Shown here: positions 9,493 to 19,152 of the stretch, one piece after another
How positions within the stretch are numbered: the first letter of the stretch is position 1
Layout: every line of letters starts with the position of its first letter
NCBI GenBank assembly: GCA_016191815.1
Contig: JACPVI010000026.1
Coordinates: 1-64,000, forward strand
Direction of reading: 5' to 3'
DNA: 64,000 nt
DNA from: Myxococcales bacterium
GTDB taxonomy: Bacteria > Myxococcota > Myxococcia > Myxococcales > Myxococcaceae
Position numbers and translations under genes: made by a program
Notes under the pieces: generated by a model
Seen by the model: the letters and a program-made list of their open reading frames with translations, nothing else
Told to the model about the DNA's origin: nothing
Database searches by the model: none

Positions 9493-10044
9493 TCAACGCT
9501 TCTTCTTCTCGTATGTCCCCATCAGCTCCGCCTTGGCGAGCACGTGCCCTTCCATCGCCTTCTCGAGCTGCGCCTTGGTGGGCTTTCGGAGGTCCGCGAG
9601 CGCCGCGTCCAGGGCGTAGAGCTTGAAGTAGTAGCGGTGCCGGCCGATCGGCGGGCAGGGGCCTCCGTAGCCGGTGCGCTTCCAGTCGTTGAGCCCGTCG
9701 CGGGCGCCGTCCGGCAGCGCCTTGGACGCCTCGGGCAGCCCCTTCGCTCCCGCCGGCAAGTCGTAGAGGACCCAGTGCACCCAGGTCATCTTCGGCGCCT
9801 TGGGGTCCGGTGCGTCCGGGTCATCCACGATGAGCGCGAACGAGCGCGTCTTCTCGGGCGCTCCCGACCACTGGAGCGCGGGGGAAACGTCTTTCCCTTC
9901 GCAGGTGTACTGCGGGGGAATCTCCCCGCCCTGGGTGAAGGCGGGCGAGGTCAGCGAGAGCGCCATGGACTTGTCTCCTCTCTGCTCCGCCGCTTGGGCG
10001 GAGAGCGCCAGGAGGACTGCCACCGCCAGAGTGCGAGTCGTCAT
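9493..10044 (-). CDS. YbhB/YbcL family (Raf-kinase-inhibitor-like) exported protein
   Basis: A 183-residue protein of the phosphatidylethanolamine-binding fold. Key signatures are FTQGGEIPPQYTCEGKDVSPAL, read in two parts, then IVDDPDAPDP and WVHWVLYDLP, the ligand-pocket Asp-Pro and His motifs of the family, and GGPCPPIGRHRYYFKLYALD. Starting at ATG 10044 gives a cleavable signal peptide of about 18 residues, so a periplasmic location is likely. Bacterial members have no settled function. Convergent with the propeller gene: the two stop codons abut with no spacer. Confidence 0.85.
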   Translation of the reverse strand: MTTRTLAVAVLLALSAQAAEQRGDKSMALSLTSPAFTQGGEIPPQYTCEGKDVSPALQWSGAPEKTRSFALIVDDPDAPDPKAPKMTWVHWVLYDLPAGAKGLPEASKALPDGARDGLNDWKRTGYGGPCPPIGRHRYYFKLYALDAALADLRKPTKAQLEKAMEGHVLAKAELMGTYEKKKR

Positions 10045-10117
10045 CGGCCCCTCCTGGCCGCGCGCATTCTCCACACAGGCGTGCCGCCCGCAAGGCCGCC
10101 CGTCGGGCATCGAACAG

Positions 10118-10690
10118 CTACTTGAGCGGGACCGACTCCAGCTCCTTCGCCTTCGCCCGGGTGAGCTTCAGAAGCTCCTGCCATCCCCCCTCCTTCATGA
10201 TCGGTCCCACCTGGTCTTCCCGGATGCCCTTGAGCATCGAGTCGCCCAGGACCGAGACGTCGATCACCTTCCACCCGGACTTGTCCTTGAGGAGGCGGTA
10301 CTTGAGCTTCAGCTCCTGCTTCTTCACCGGGTGGTCGATGAGGATGGTGGAGGCCAGCTCCGCCCGGTTCCCGCTCACCGACGGCTCCTCGTAGAGCACC
10401 GTGTCGAGGTGCTCGAAGTTCTTCCGGATCTTCGGGAAGGCCATCTTGGCGAACAGGGTGTGGAACAGCTCGAGGAACTCCTTGCGCTGAGCCTCGGTGC
10501 CCTTGGCCCACTCCTCGGCCAAGAGCTCCTTTCCCTGCTCCTCACCGGCAAAGTGCTTGAGCGCCGCCCTGTCTTTCCCGTAGCGGACCGAGTTGATGAC
10601 CGCCTTCAAGGGCTTGCTGACCTCGTCTTTCGCCGAGGCGGCGAACGAGGGGCCGGCGAGGGAGAGGACAAGGGCGAAGAGGACTCTCAT
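10118..10690 (-). CDS. MlaC/Ttg2D-like phospholipid-binding periplasmic protein
   Basis: A 190-residue protein with a signal peptide (residues 1-17, ending GPSFAA). The all-helix-then-sheet layout is that of MlaC: a long helical stretch with FLELFHTLFAKMAF at about residues 73-86, then VLYEEPSV, KQELKLKYRLLKDKSGWKV, and a final helix. MlaC carries phospholipids between outer and inner membranes. No MlaD, E, F or B gene is next to it, so the partners must be elsewhere or this is a diverged stand-alone copy. ATG 10688-10690 is the only start giving a signal peptide. Confidence 0.7.
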   Translation of the reverse strand: MRVLFALVLSLAGPSFAASAKDEVSKPLKAVINSVRYGKDRAALKHFAGEEQGKELLAEEWAKGTEAQRKEFLELFHTLFAKMAFPKIRKNFEHLDTVLYEEPSVSGNRAELASTILIDHPVKKQELKLKYRLLKDKSGWKVIDVSVLGDSMLKGIREDQVGPIMKEGGWQELLKLTRAKAKELESVPLK

Positions 10691-10868
10691 CTGAGCTCCA
10701 GGGGGTTCGGCCAATCTGGCGCGCAGACTCGAGAGCGCGACAGGGAATTCACCGCCCCGCCCGTTACCACATCGGATGGACTTCGAGCACCCTCCGCTGT
10801 AGCTTCGCCCGCCCTGATCCGACCGACCCCTCGTCCCCCGAGCGGGCCGACTGCCGAAAGAGACGCCC

Positions 10869-12050
10869 ATGCCCCGCGACTTTTTGTTCACCTCCGAGTC
10901 CGTCACCGAGGGACACCCGGACAAGATCGCCGACCAGATTTCCGACGGCGTGCTGGACGCCATCATCGAGAAGGACACCCAGGCCCGGGTGGCGGTGGAG
11001 ACCCTGGTGAAGACCGGCCTGGCCATCGTGGCCGGCGAGGTCACCACCAGCTGCTACGTGGAGATCCCCAAGATCGTCCGCAGCACCATCTGCCGCATCG
11101 GCTACACCGACAGCTCGATGGGCTACGACGGCAACACCTGCGGCGTGCTGGTGGCCATCGAGGGGCAGTCGCAGGACATCCGCCGGGGAGTGGACGCCGG
11201 TGCGAAGAAGGAGCAGGGCGCGGGCGACCAGGGAATGATGTTCGGCTACGCCTGCGATGAAACCCCGGAGCTGATGCCCGCCCCCATCACCTACGCCCAC
11301 GCGCTCACCCGCAAGCTGGCCGAGGTGAGGCGGAAGGCGCATGCCTGGCTCCGCCCCGACGGAAAGAGCCAGGTCACCGTGGAGTACAAGGCGGGGCGCC
11401 CCACCCGCATCGACGCGGTGGTGGTCTCCACCCAGCACGCCGCCGACGTCTCCAACAAGCGCCTCCACGAGGCGGTGATGGAGGACGTGGTGATGAAGGC
11501 TTTGCCCCGGCGCCTCGTCGACCGGAAGACCAAGTTCTTCATCAACCCCACCGGCCGCTTCGTCATCGGAGGGCCGATGGGCGACTCCGGCGTCACCGGG
11601 AGGAAGATCATCGTCGACACCTACGGCGGGATGGGCCGGCACGGCGGCGGCGCCTTCTCCGGGAAGGACCCCTCCAAGGTGGACCGCTCGGCGGCCTACA
11701 TGGGCCGCTACATCGCCAAGAACGTGGTCGCCGCCGGGCTGGCCAGCCGCTGCGAGGTCCAGGTCTCCTACGCCATCGGGGTGGCGGATCCGGTGAGCGT
11801 GATGGTGGAGACTTTCGGCTCCGCCACGGTGGACGAGGACCGGATCGCCCTCGCCATCCGCCAGACCTTCGGGCTCAAGCCCAGGGAGATCATCGCCCAC
11901 CTGGACCTGCTCCGGCCCATCTACCAGAAGACCGCCGCCTACGGGCACTTCGGGCGGGCGGAGAAGGAATTCACCTGGGAGCGCACCGACATGAAGGAAG
12001 CGCTCCGGGAGGCGGTGGGCGGCTCCGCCCGTTTACGAGCCCTGCCGTGA
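10869..12050 (+). CDS. metK: S-adenosylmethionine synthetase
   Basis: Makes S-adenosylmethionine from methionine and ATP in the cytosol. The 393-residue protein is full length with family signatures in order: [18 protein letters not shown] at the start (ATP/Mg site), [12 protein letters not shown] near residue 120, and [19 protein letters not shown] near residue 260 (phosphate-binding loop). ATG 10869 precedes the conserved [11 protein letters not shown]. It lies 46 bases before ahcY in the same direction, which makes a methyl-cycle operon. The 178 bases upstream hold no SAM riboswitch that I can recognise. Confidence 0.97.
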   Translation: MPRDFLFTSESVTEGHPDKIADQISDGVLDAIIEKDTQARVAVETLVKTGLAIVAGEVTTSCYVEIPKIVRSTICRIGYTDSSMGYDGNTCGVLVAIEGQSQDIRRGVDAGAKKEQGAGDQGMMFGYACDETPELMPAPITYAHALTRKLAEVRRKAHAWLRPDGKSQVTVEYKAGRPTRIDAVVVSTQHAADVSNKRLHEAVMEDVVMKALPRRLVDRKTKFFINPTGRFVIGGPMGDSGVTGRKIIVDTYGGMGRHGGGAFSGKDPSKVDRSAAYMGRYIAKNVVAAGLASRCEVQVSYAIGVADPVSVMVETFGSATVDEDRIALAIRQTFGLKPREIIAHLDLLRPIYQKTAAYGHFGRAEKEFTWERTDMKEALREAVGGSARLRALP

Positions 12051-13418
<1,368 letters not shown>

Positions 13419-13443
13419 GCTGACCCGGGGCCCCCGCTCCTGA

Positions 13444-13800
13444 TCAGGCCGACGGGATGCCGCCGTCTCCTCGGGCCAGGCGGGCGAGCTGCCCCTCCAG
13501 GTAGGCGCGCTGGGCCTCGCTGGAGTGCAAGAGCCGCACGCCGGCGCCCGCCACCGGCTCGTGCGAGACCCGCACCACCTCCGCCCTCATCTCTAGCGGC
13601 ACCTCGCAGGTCGGCAGCCGTAGGTGAAGCGCCAGCCGCGTCCCCACTGCGAACGGGTCCGCCAGCCGGATGAACAGCCCGTCCGCCGAGGCGTCGCGGG
13701 TGCGGGCGTGGAAATAGACTGGGCGCTTGCCCGTGACGGACAGCTCGGCGCTGATTCTGGGTGAGCGACGAAGCTCGACTGGGCTCATGCCGTGCGGCAT
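13444..13800 (-). CDS. PilZ-domain protein
   Basis: A 118-residue single-domain protein. The cyclic-di-GMP-binding signature is present: an Arg-rich N-terminus RRSPRISAELSV (R-x-x-x-R type) and later D-A-S-A-D-G in TRDASADGLFIRLADPF, followed by the beta-barrel strands of PilZ. Stand-alone PilZ proteins act as c-di-GMP effectors on motility, polysaccharide export or transcription; the target is unknown here. Starts are possible at ATG 13800 or ATG 13788 (MSPVELRR); both keep the motif. Convergent with ahcY and tandem with the next exported protein. Confidence 0.82.
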   Translation of the reverse strand: MPHGMSPVELRRSPRISAELSVTGKRPVYFHARTRDASADGLFIRLADPFAVGTRLALHLRLPTCEVPLEMRAEVVRVSHEPVAGAGVRLLHSSEAQRAYLEGQLARLARGDGGIPSA

Positions 13801-13841
13801 AGCGCGCGCGATCTCGGGAGTCCAGCGGGCAAGCCGCGCTC

Positions 13842-14417
13842 TCAGCTCCGGCTGGGGCGGACGGAGGGCTTGCTGGCGACGATCTTCGTCGCCTTCCCCC
13901 TCTTCGCCTTGGCCCGCGCCAGCGCCTTCGCCTTCTTTCCCTTGAGGGCCTTGGCCTTGGCGAGCTTCTGCTCCTTGTCCTTCTCCTTGGCCTGGGCCTT
14001 GAGCGCCTTCTCCGGGTACTCGATGGCGCGGTGAATCTTGGTGGCGGCCGCCACCAGGTCGATCGCCGATACCCTCCCGTTGCCGTTCGCCGGAATCGTG
14101 CTGCGAATCATCGTGGCGCCGTCGCGCGAATGGATGGTCACCTCCACCTCCGGCCCGCTGGCGCCGCGCAAGAGCCGCCCGGTCACCACCGCCACCAGGC
14201 GCTCGTGCGCTGCCTTGGCGAAGTCCGGCCGGGTACCGGTCATGACTTTCGTCCCGGGGACGCAGGTCAGCGAGACACAGAGCGCCTCCGCAAGCTGCCC
14301 GGGGAACTCCACTGCCGGGCCCGGCGGAGACACCACCGCGATCCGCTCTCCCGCCGCGTATGCCGATGTCGCGCCCAGGAGCAGCCCTAGCGCCATTTTG
14401 ACCAGGTTCCGTCGCAT
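13842..14417 (-). CDS. exported protein with Lys/Ala-rich C-terminal tail
   Basis: A 191-residue protein with a clear signal peptide (about residues 1-22, GATSAYA before the cut). The globular part of about 110 residues contains one nearby Cys pair (ALCVSLTC). The last 55 residues are almost only Lys, Ala, Glu and Arg with repeated AKAK/KALK, resembling a histone-H1-like or wall-binding basic tail. I do not recognise the globular domain. The tail suggests binding to nucleic acid, polyphosphate or acidic cell-wall polymer in the periplasm. ATG 14417 is chosen because it alone gives the signal peptide; the open frame extends upstream without coding character. Confidence 0.65.
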   Translation of the reverse strand: MRRNLVKMALGLLLGATSAYAAGERIAVVSPPGPAVEFPGQLAEALCVSLTCVPGTKVMTGTRPDFAKAAHERLVAVVTGRLLRGASGPEVEVTIHSRDGATMIRSTIPANGNGRVSAIDLVAAATKIHRAIEYPEKALKAQAKEKDKEQKLAKAKALKGKKAKALARAKAKRGKATKIVASKPSVRPSRS

Positions 14418-14630
14418 GCCCGGATTATCTGCACGCGGCCTGCCGCGGTTCTTCCCGGGCAACTGGCGGTTTTGACTAGCGGTTTTCATGGCGAACGGGC
14501 AAGGGTGTCGGATCTGGCGACATCCGGTGTGGACAGTTCCCCCCGCAACCGCCGTCCCGGCCGTGTGCAGCGGCTTGGCACGGCCCTCGCTATTGCCCGG
14601 AGGCGATCGGCGGCGTAAGGGGCGGGCGGA

Positions 14631-15497
14631 ATGAGCCTCCTCGAAGCGGTGGTGCTCGGGCTGGTACAGGGCCTCACCGAGTTTCTGCCGATCAGCTCCA
14701 CCGCCCATCTGCGCCTCGCCCCCGAGCTGTTCGGCTGGGCGGATCCCGGCGCGGCGTACTCGGCAGTGATCCAGCTCGGGACGGTGGCGGCGGTGGTGAT
14801 CTACTTCTGGCGGGATCTGATCAAGCTGACCCGGGCTTTCTTTTCCGGGCTGTGGCGGCGCGAGCCTTTCGATACCCTGGAGGCGCGGCTCGCCTGGTTC
14901 GTGCTTTTGGGGACGATTCCGATCGGCGCCTTTGGGCTCGCGTTCAAGGACGCCATCGAGACTTCGCTCAGGTCCCTGTACGTGGTCTCGGCCGCGCTGA
15001 TCGCCCTGGCGGTGGTGCTGTTTCTCGCCGAGCGGTTCGCCTCCCACCGCCGGACGGTGTCGGAGATGACGCTGCGCGACGGATTGATCATCGGGGCGTG
15101 GCAAGCCCTGGCGCTCATCCCCGGCTCCTCGCGCTCGGGCACCACCCTCACCGGAGGACTCGCCCTGGGCTTCAAGCGGGAGGACGCCGCCCGCTACTCC
15201 TTCCTCCTCTCCATTCCGGCCACCGCGCTGGCGGGCCTGTTCGAGCTCAAGCACCTCCTCCAGGCGAGCGAGCGACCCTCGGTGCTGGCGATGGGGGTAG
15301 GGGCGGCGGTCGCCTTCGGCTCGGGGATGGCGGCGATCGCCGGGCTATTGCGCTTCCTCCGCACCCGCACCACCCTGGTGTTCGTCGCCTACCGGATTGC
15401 CCTGGGGGCGGCGCTGCTGCTCCTGCTTCAATCGGGGGCGTTGAGTCCTTCGTCGGGCGCCGCGGAGCCTGCGACGGCCGCCCGGAGCGCGGGATAG
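14631..15497 (+). CDS. uppP: undecaprenyl-diphosphatase
   Basis: Removes a phosphate from undecaprenyl pyrophosphate, recycling the lipid carrier for peptidoglycan and polysaccharide synthesis; also gives bacitracin tolerance. The 288-residue inner-membrane protein has about eight helices and both signature loops: LTEFLPISSTAHL at residues 16-28 and PGSSRSGTTLTGG near residue 165. ATG 14631 begins right before the first helix. The Nudix gene starts two bases after its stop and manC follows, so carrier recycling and GDP-mannose supply may share a transcript. Confidence 0.95.
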   Translation: MSLLEAVVLGLVQGLTEFLPISSTAHLRLAPELFGWADPGAAYSAVIQLGTVAAVVIYFWRDLIKLTRAFFSGLWRREPFDTLEARLAWFVLLGTIPIGAFGLAFKDAIETSLRSLYVVSAALIALAVVLFLAERFASHRRTVSEMTLRDGLIIGAWQALALIPGSSRSGTTLTGGLALGFKREDAARYSFLLSIPATALAGLFELKHLLQASERPSVLAMGVGAAVAFGSGMAAIAGLLRFLRTRTTLVFVAYRIALGAALLLLLQSGALSPSSGAAEPATAARSAG

Positions 15498-15499
15498 CG

Positions 15500-16078
15500 A
15501 TGGAGCCTGTATTCGAAGAGCTTCGCCGGCGGCTTTCCGAGCGGCCAGGACAGTCGCTGAACCTGCCCGGGCTCGAGCTTCGCGACTCGGCGGTGCTGGT
15601 GCCGCTATTTCTCCGCGGGGGAGAGCTGCACGTGCTCTTCACCAAGCGGCCGAAGACGCTGCGCAGCCACGCGGGGCAGATTTCCTTTCCCGGGGGCGCG
15701 CGGGAGTCGATGGACCTGACGCCACTGCACACCGCGCTCCGTGAGGCGCGGGAGGAGCTGGGCATCCCCCAACAGAGGGTGGAGGTGCTGGGGCTGCTCG
15801 ATGAGATTCCGACCATCACCCAGTTCCGCATCACTCCGTTCGTGGGAGTCATCCCCGCGGACCTTCGGTATCAGCCGAGCGAGGAGGTGGAGCAGGTGAT
15901 CGAGGCCAGGGTGTCGGAGCTGGCGAACCCCGCCATCCAGCGGGTGGAGAAGCGGGTGGTATGGGAGCAGGAGCGGGAGATCTACTTCTACGACTTCGGC
16001 CCTCACCTCATCTGGGGAGCGACCGCCCGCATCCTCAGGGGCCTGCTGGCCATCCTCGCGGAGCTTGTGCCTCGCTAG
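15500..16078 (+). CDS. Nudix hydrolase, CoA-pyrophosphatase type
   Basis: A 192-residue protein. The stretch LFTKRPKTLRSHAGQISFPG is the UPF0035 signature that precedes the Nudix box in CoA pyrophosphatases (NudL/YeaB/PCD1). The box follows as G-G-A-R-E...-REAREELGI with the metal-binding Glu residues intact. Family members cleave CoA and its derivatives to 4'-phosphopantetheine and 3',5'-ADP. ATG 15500 lies two bases after the uppP stop; longer upstream frames run over uppP and are rejected. Confidence 0.88.
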   Translation: MEPVFEELRRRLSERPGQSLNLPGLELRDSAVLVPLFLRGGELHVLFTKRPKTLRSHAGQISFPGGARESMDLTPLHTALREAREELGIPQQRVEVLGLLDEIPTITQFRITPFVGVIPADLRYQPSEEVEQVIEARVSELANPAIQRVEKRVVWEQEREIYFYDFGPHLIWGATARILRGLLAILAELVPR

Positions 16079-16112
16079 GCACGTCCCGTTCACCGGCGCC
16101 GAAAGGCCGCGT

Positions 16113-17210
16113 ATGGTGCGCTCGATGGTGCGTCGCGCCTCCACGGGAAAGCTGTTTCTGGTGATCATCGCCGGCGGCTCGGGCACTCGCTTCTGGCCGC
16201 TCTCGCGGAGGCGCCGGCCCAAGCAACTCTTGCCCTTGGTGACCGGCTCGCCGCTCATCGCCGACACCGCCGCTCGGCTGGCCGCGCTGGCTCCCCCTTC
16301 CAACACCTTCGTGGTGTGCGGGAAGGCCCACGCGGCCCAGGTGCGGAGGATGCTTCCCAGGCTTCCGAAGCGAAACGTGCTGGTCGAACCGGTGGCGCGG
16401 AACACCGCTCCGGCGATCGCCTTGGCCACGGCCCACGTGGCCTCGCGCGAGCCGAACGGAGTGGTGGCCGTCCTGCCGTCGGATCAGCACGTGGCCGATG
16501 CGGCGTCGTTCGCTCGCGCGCTCCGGTCCGCCGCTCGCGCTGCCGAAGAGGGCTACATCGTCACCTTGGGCATCAAGCCGACCCGGCCGGAGACGGGCTA
16601 CGGCTACATCCGGCTGGGAGGCCCGGTGGCGGAGGGCGCGCGCGAGGCGAGCGCCTTCGTGGAGAAGCCCGACGCCAAGACCGCCCAGCGCTACCTGAGC
16701 TCGGGCGAGTACCTGTGGAACGCGGGCATCTTCGTCTTCCGCGCCGAGGTGATGCTGCGCGCCTTCCGCGAGCACATGCCCGAGCTGTTCGAGGGGCTGG
16801 AACGGATCCGCTCGGCGCTGACGGGCCGCCGCTACCGGTTGGTGCTGGCGAGGGAGTTTCCCCGCATGCCGTCCGTCTCCATCGACTACGGGGTGGCGGA
16901 GAAGGCGCGGAACGTGGCAGTGGTCCCGGGCGACTTTGGCTGGTCGGACATCGGCTCCTTCGCGGCCATCTCCGAGGTGCGGCCGGCCGACTCGCGCGGA
17001 AACGTGGTGGCGGGGGAGGGCGCCATCGTGCTCGACAGCGACGGCTGCGTGGTGATGGGCGGGCGCCGGCCGCTGGCGGTGGTGGGAATGTCGGGGGCGG
17101 TGGTGGTGGACGCCGGAGACGCGGTGCTGGTGTTGCCCAAGGACCGCTGCCAGGACGTGCGGAAGGTGGTCGAGGCCCTGAAGGAGCGAAAGCTCGAGGA
17201 CTACCTCTGA
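16113..17210 (+). CDS. manC: mannose-1-phosphate guanylyltransferase (GDP-mannose pyrophosphorylase)
   Basis: Makes GDP-mannose from GTP and mannose-1-phosphate for surface glycans. The 365-residue protein is the short, monofunctional form without a phosphomannose-isomerase domain. The nucleotide-binding signature IIAGGSGTRFWPLSR is near the N-terminus, followed by LPSDQHV, GYGYIRLG, AFVEKP and PGDFGWSDIGSF, all in family order. ATG 16113 has an AAAGG upstream; a second ATG at 16125 is also possible. Its substrate is made by the phosphomannomutase at 20926, separated from it by two CotH genes. Confidence 0.93.
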   Translation: MVRSMVRRASTGKLFLVIIAGGSGTRFWPLSRRRRPKQLLPLVTGSPLIADTAARLAALAPPSNTFVVCGKAHAAQVRRMLPRLPKRNVLVEPVARNTAPAIALATAHVASREPNGVVAVLPSDQHVADAASFARALRSAARAAEEGYIVTLGIKPTRPETGYGYIRLGGPVAEGAREASAFVEKPDAKTAQRYLSSGEYLWNAGIFVFRAEVMLRAFREHMPELFEGLERIRSALTGRRYRLVLAREFPRMPSVSIDYGVAEKARNVAVVPGDFGWSDIGSFAAISEVRPADSRGNVVAGEGAIVLDSDGCVVMGGRRPLAVVGMSGAVVVDAGDAVLVLPKDRCQDVRKVVEALKERKLEDYL

Positions 17211-17264
17211 CCCGGCGTTGCGCTCGCACTGCGCCCCCTGGCTGATGCGGTAGCTCGGCCCCCC

Positions 17265-18956
17265 TCAGCGGATTTCCCAGACGGATGGATCCGCCGCCGA
17301 GCGCGCGTAATGCCTCCCGGGGGGCAGCTTCCCCAGGTAGAGCGCGTCGATCATCCCGGCCACGCTCACTCCATTGAACAGGCCCACCTCGCCGTCCTCG
17401 CTGAAGGCCACCGAGAGCTGGCTCGCGGTGAAGCGCACGCTCTCGCCGGGCTTCATCGTCCGTGACGGGAGATTCCGAACCAGCCCCTTCCTCAGGTTGG
17501 TGGTCACGCCCTTGCCGTCCAGCGCCACCGGCGCGGAGCCGTAGTTCTTCAGCTCCACCCACCCCTGCGCGGCGTCGACCTCGGACAGAGCCAAGGAGGG
17601 CTTCATCTTCTTCAGCTTCTCCAGCTCGCCACGCACGAACGGCACCCTCAGCGACACGAAGTCCTTCATCCACTGCCGCCCGGCGGCGAACTTGGCCTGA
17701 TCGATGTACGGGTCCTCCCTCATGTAGGAGGTGATGAGCGAGTAGGTGGCGTCGATGCGCGCGTGCATCTCCGCCGGGGTGAACAGCTCGTCCAGCGCCT
17801 TCTCGGTGGTGCGGATGAGCCGCTGCCTTAGAGCCGGGTTGAGGGCCACCCGGGTGTTAAGGTTGGAGAAGACCGGAAGGTAGCCCGCATAGAGGTCCTT
17901 CCGGCGGTTGTACATGGTCTCCAGCCAGCCGTCGGTGAGGCTGAAGATGACCAGCGGGTGCCTGGTGGGCGGCCTCGCGGTCAACCCGTAGCTCGGCCAC
18001 CAGCGGGCGTCCACGTTGTTCAAGTCCCACGGGACGTAGGACCACCGGCCGGTGACGCGGTCGTGGATGAAGTAGCTCTCCGAATCCTCGATGTAGTCGT
18101 TGGAGATGAGCGCATCCATCGCCATCGAGCGGATCAGGCTCTCCAGCTCCAGCCGCGCCTCCCAAATGGCCTCGAGCTGCGGCTCCGGCGTGTGGTTGAT
18201 GGCCCGGAGCACCTCGTGGAGCGCGGCGTCGCCCTCGGTCTCGTTGGTCTTCTTCTTCCAGTTGCCCTGGTAGGGCACCTTCCAGGTCTTCATCTCGCAG
18301 TCCTTCCACCCGCACCGGTAGATGGAGGCGTCCTGATCCGCGAAGTGGTGCGCCTCGAGGAAGCGGCGATCGACCTTCTCCAGGTCGAGGAACACTCCCT
18401 CGAACTTTCCGTTGATCACCACCCGGACGTAGCGGGCGCGAGGCGCCTCCACCTCCATCGCCTCCAGGAGGTCGTAGGCGATCTTCTCCGCCATCATCGT
18501 GCAGTCCTGGTACTCGGCGATCAGCGCCACCCGACGGCGCCCCTGGAAGCGGAGGTCATGGAAGTCGAGGTTCCAGCTCCTCTTGGGGAAGAAGCGCGCC
18601 GAGGCTCCGCGCAGCTCCACCATCACCGGCATCGTCGCCCCCTGGAACCTGAAGGTGGCCGGCTGCTCCGGCGCGTACGGATCCTGCGCGAACAGGTCCA
18701 TCGTCACCTGGGGAATCTCCAGCTCGTAGAGCGGGACGTCCGCCTGCAGCGCCGGCATCCGGAAGGGGGGCGGCGGAGCGGCCTGGCTGCTAAAGCCCAC
18801 CCCGAGCGCGGACACGGGAGCGGCGCGGTCGATGGCGGGGGTGTTGCGCGGCGCCTCCACCACCTCCGAGGATTGGGGGTTTCCGGGAATGAATTCTTCT
18901 CCCGGGCCACAGGCGCACGCCAAGGCCAGACAACAGAAGACGAGGGCTCGGTTCAT
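17265..18956 (-). CDS. CotH-kinase-family lipoprotein A
   Basis: A 563-residue protein with a lipoprotein signal (lipobox LACAC at about residues 12-16). The CotH domain follows, an atypical protein kinase first known from Bacillus spore coats. Visible landmarks are FPKRSWNLDFHD (Lys/Arg of the ATP loop), VVINGKFEGVFLDLEKVDR, and the hallmark WSYVPWDLNNVD carrying the catalytic/metal Asp. The C-terminal 120 residues look like a lamin-tail-like beta domain (AQGWVELKNYG). It probably phosphorylates secreted or surface proteins; spore coat is possible in a sporulating myxobacterium. ATG 18956 is chosen by the signal peptide. Divergent from a paralogue at 19153. Confidence 0.85.
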   Translation of the reverse strand: MNRALVFCCLALACACGPGEEFIPGNPQSSEVVEAPRNTPAIDRAAPVSALGVGFSSQAAPPPPFRMPALQADVPLYELEIPQVTMDLFAQDPYAPEQPATFRFQGATMPVMVELRGASARFFPKRSWNLDFHDLRFQGRRRVALIAEYQDCTMMAEKIAYDLLEAMEVEAPRARYVRVVINGKFEGVFLDLEKVDRRFLEAHHFADQDASIYRCGWKDCEMKTWKVPYQGNWKKKTNETEGDAALHEVLRAINHTPEPQLEAIWEARLELESLIRSMAMDALISNDYIEDSESYFIHDRVTGRWSYVPWDLNNVDARWWPSYGLTARPPTRHPLVIFSLTDGWLETMYNRRKDLYAGYLPVFSNLNTRVALNPALRQRLIRTTEKALDELFTPAEMHARIDATYSLITSYMREDPYIDQAKFAAGRQWMKDFVSLRVPFVRGELEKLKKMKPSLALSEVDAAQGWVELKNYGSAPVALDGKGVTTNLRKGLVRNLPSRTMKPGESVRFTASQLSVAFSEDGEVGLFNGVSVAGMIDALYLGKLPPGRHYARSAADPSVWEIR

Positions 18957-19152
18957 GGTGGTGGGCCACAGCAAGCAGGGTGCCGAAGCCAGTGCCCTCC
19001 CGCCGGCCCACCGAGCGTCCCTTGCGTGACTGCCGCTCTCTCCGACGGATGCGAATTGGGAAGACCTTGCGTCCCGAGGGGAAGCGCCCTTCACACTGAG
19101 CGCACCTGGCGCCGGCTGGATGAGAGGCCCAGCGATTGCTGTGCCCTCGGGC

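Noticed and set aside
10691-10868. Possible SAM riboswitch before metK
   Set aside because: No recognisable conserved core of the SAM-I, SAM-II or SAM-IV types and no terminator hairpin with a T-run.
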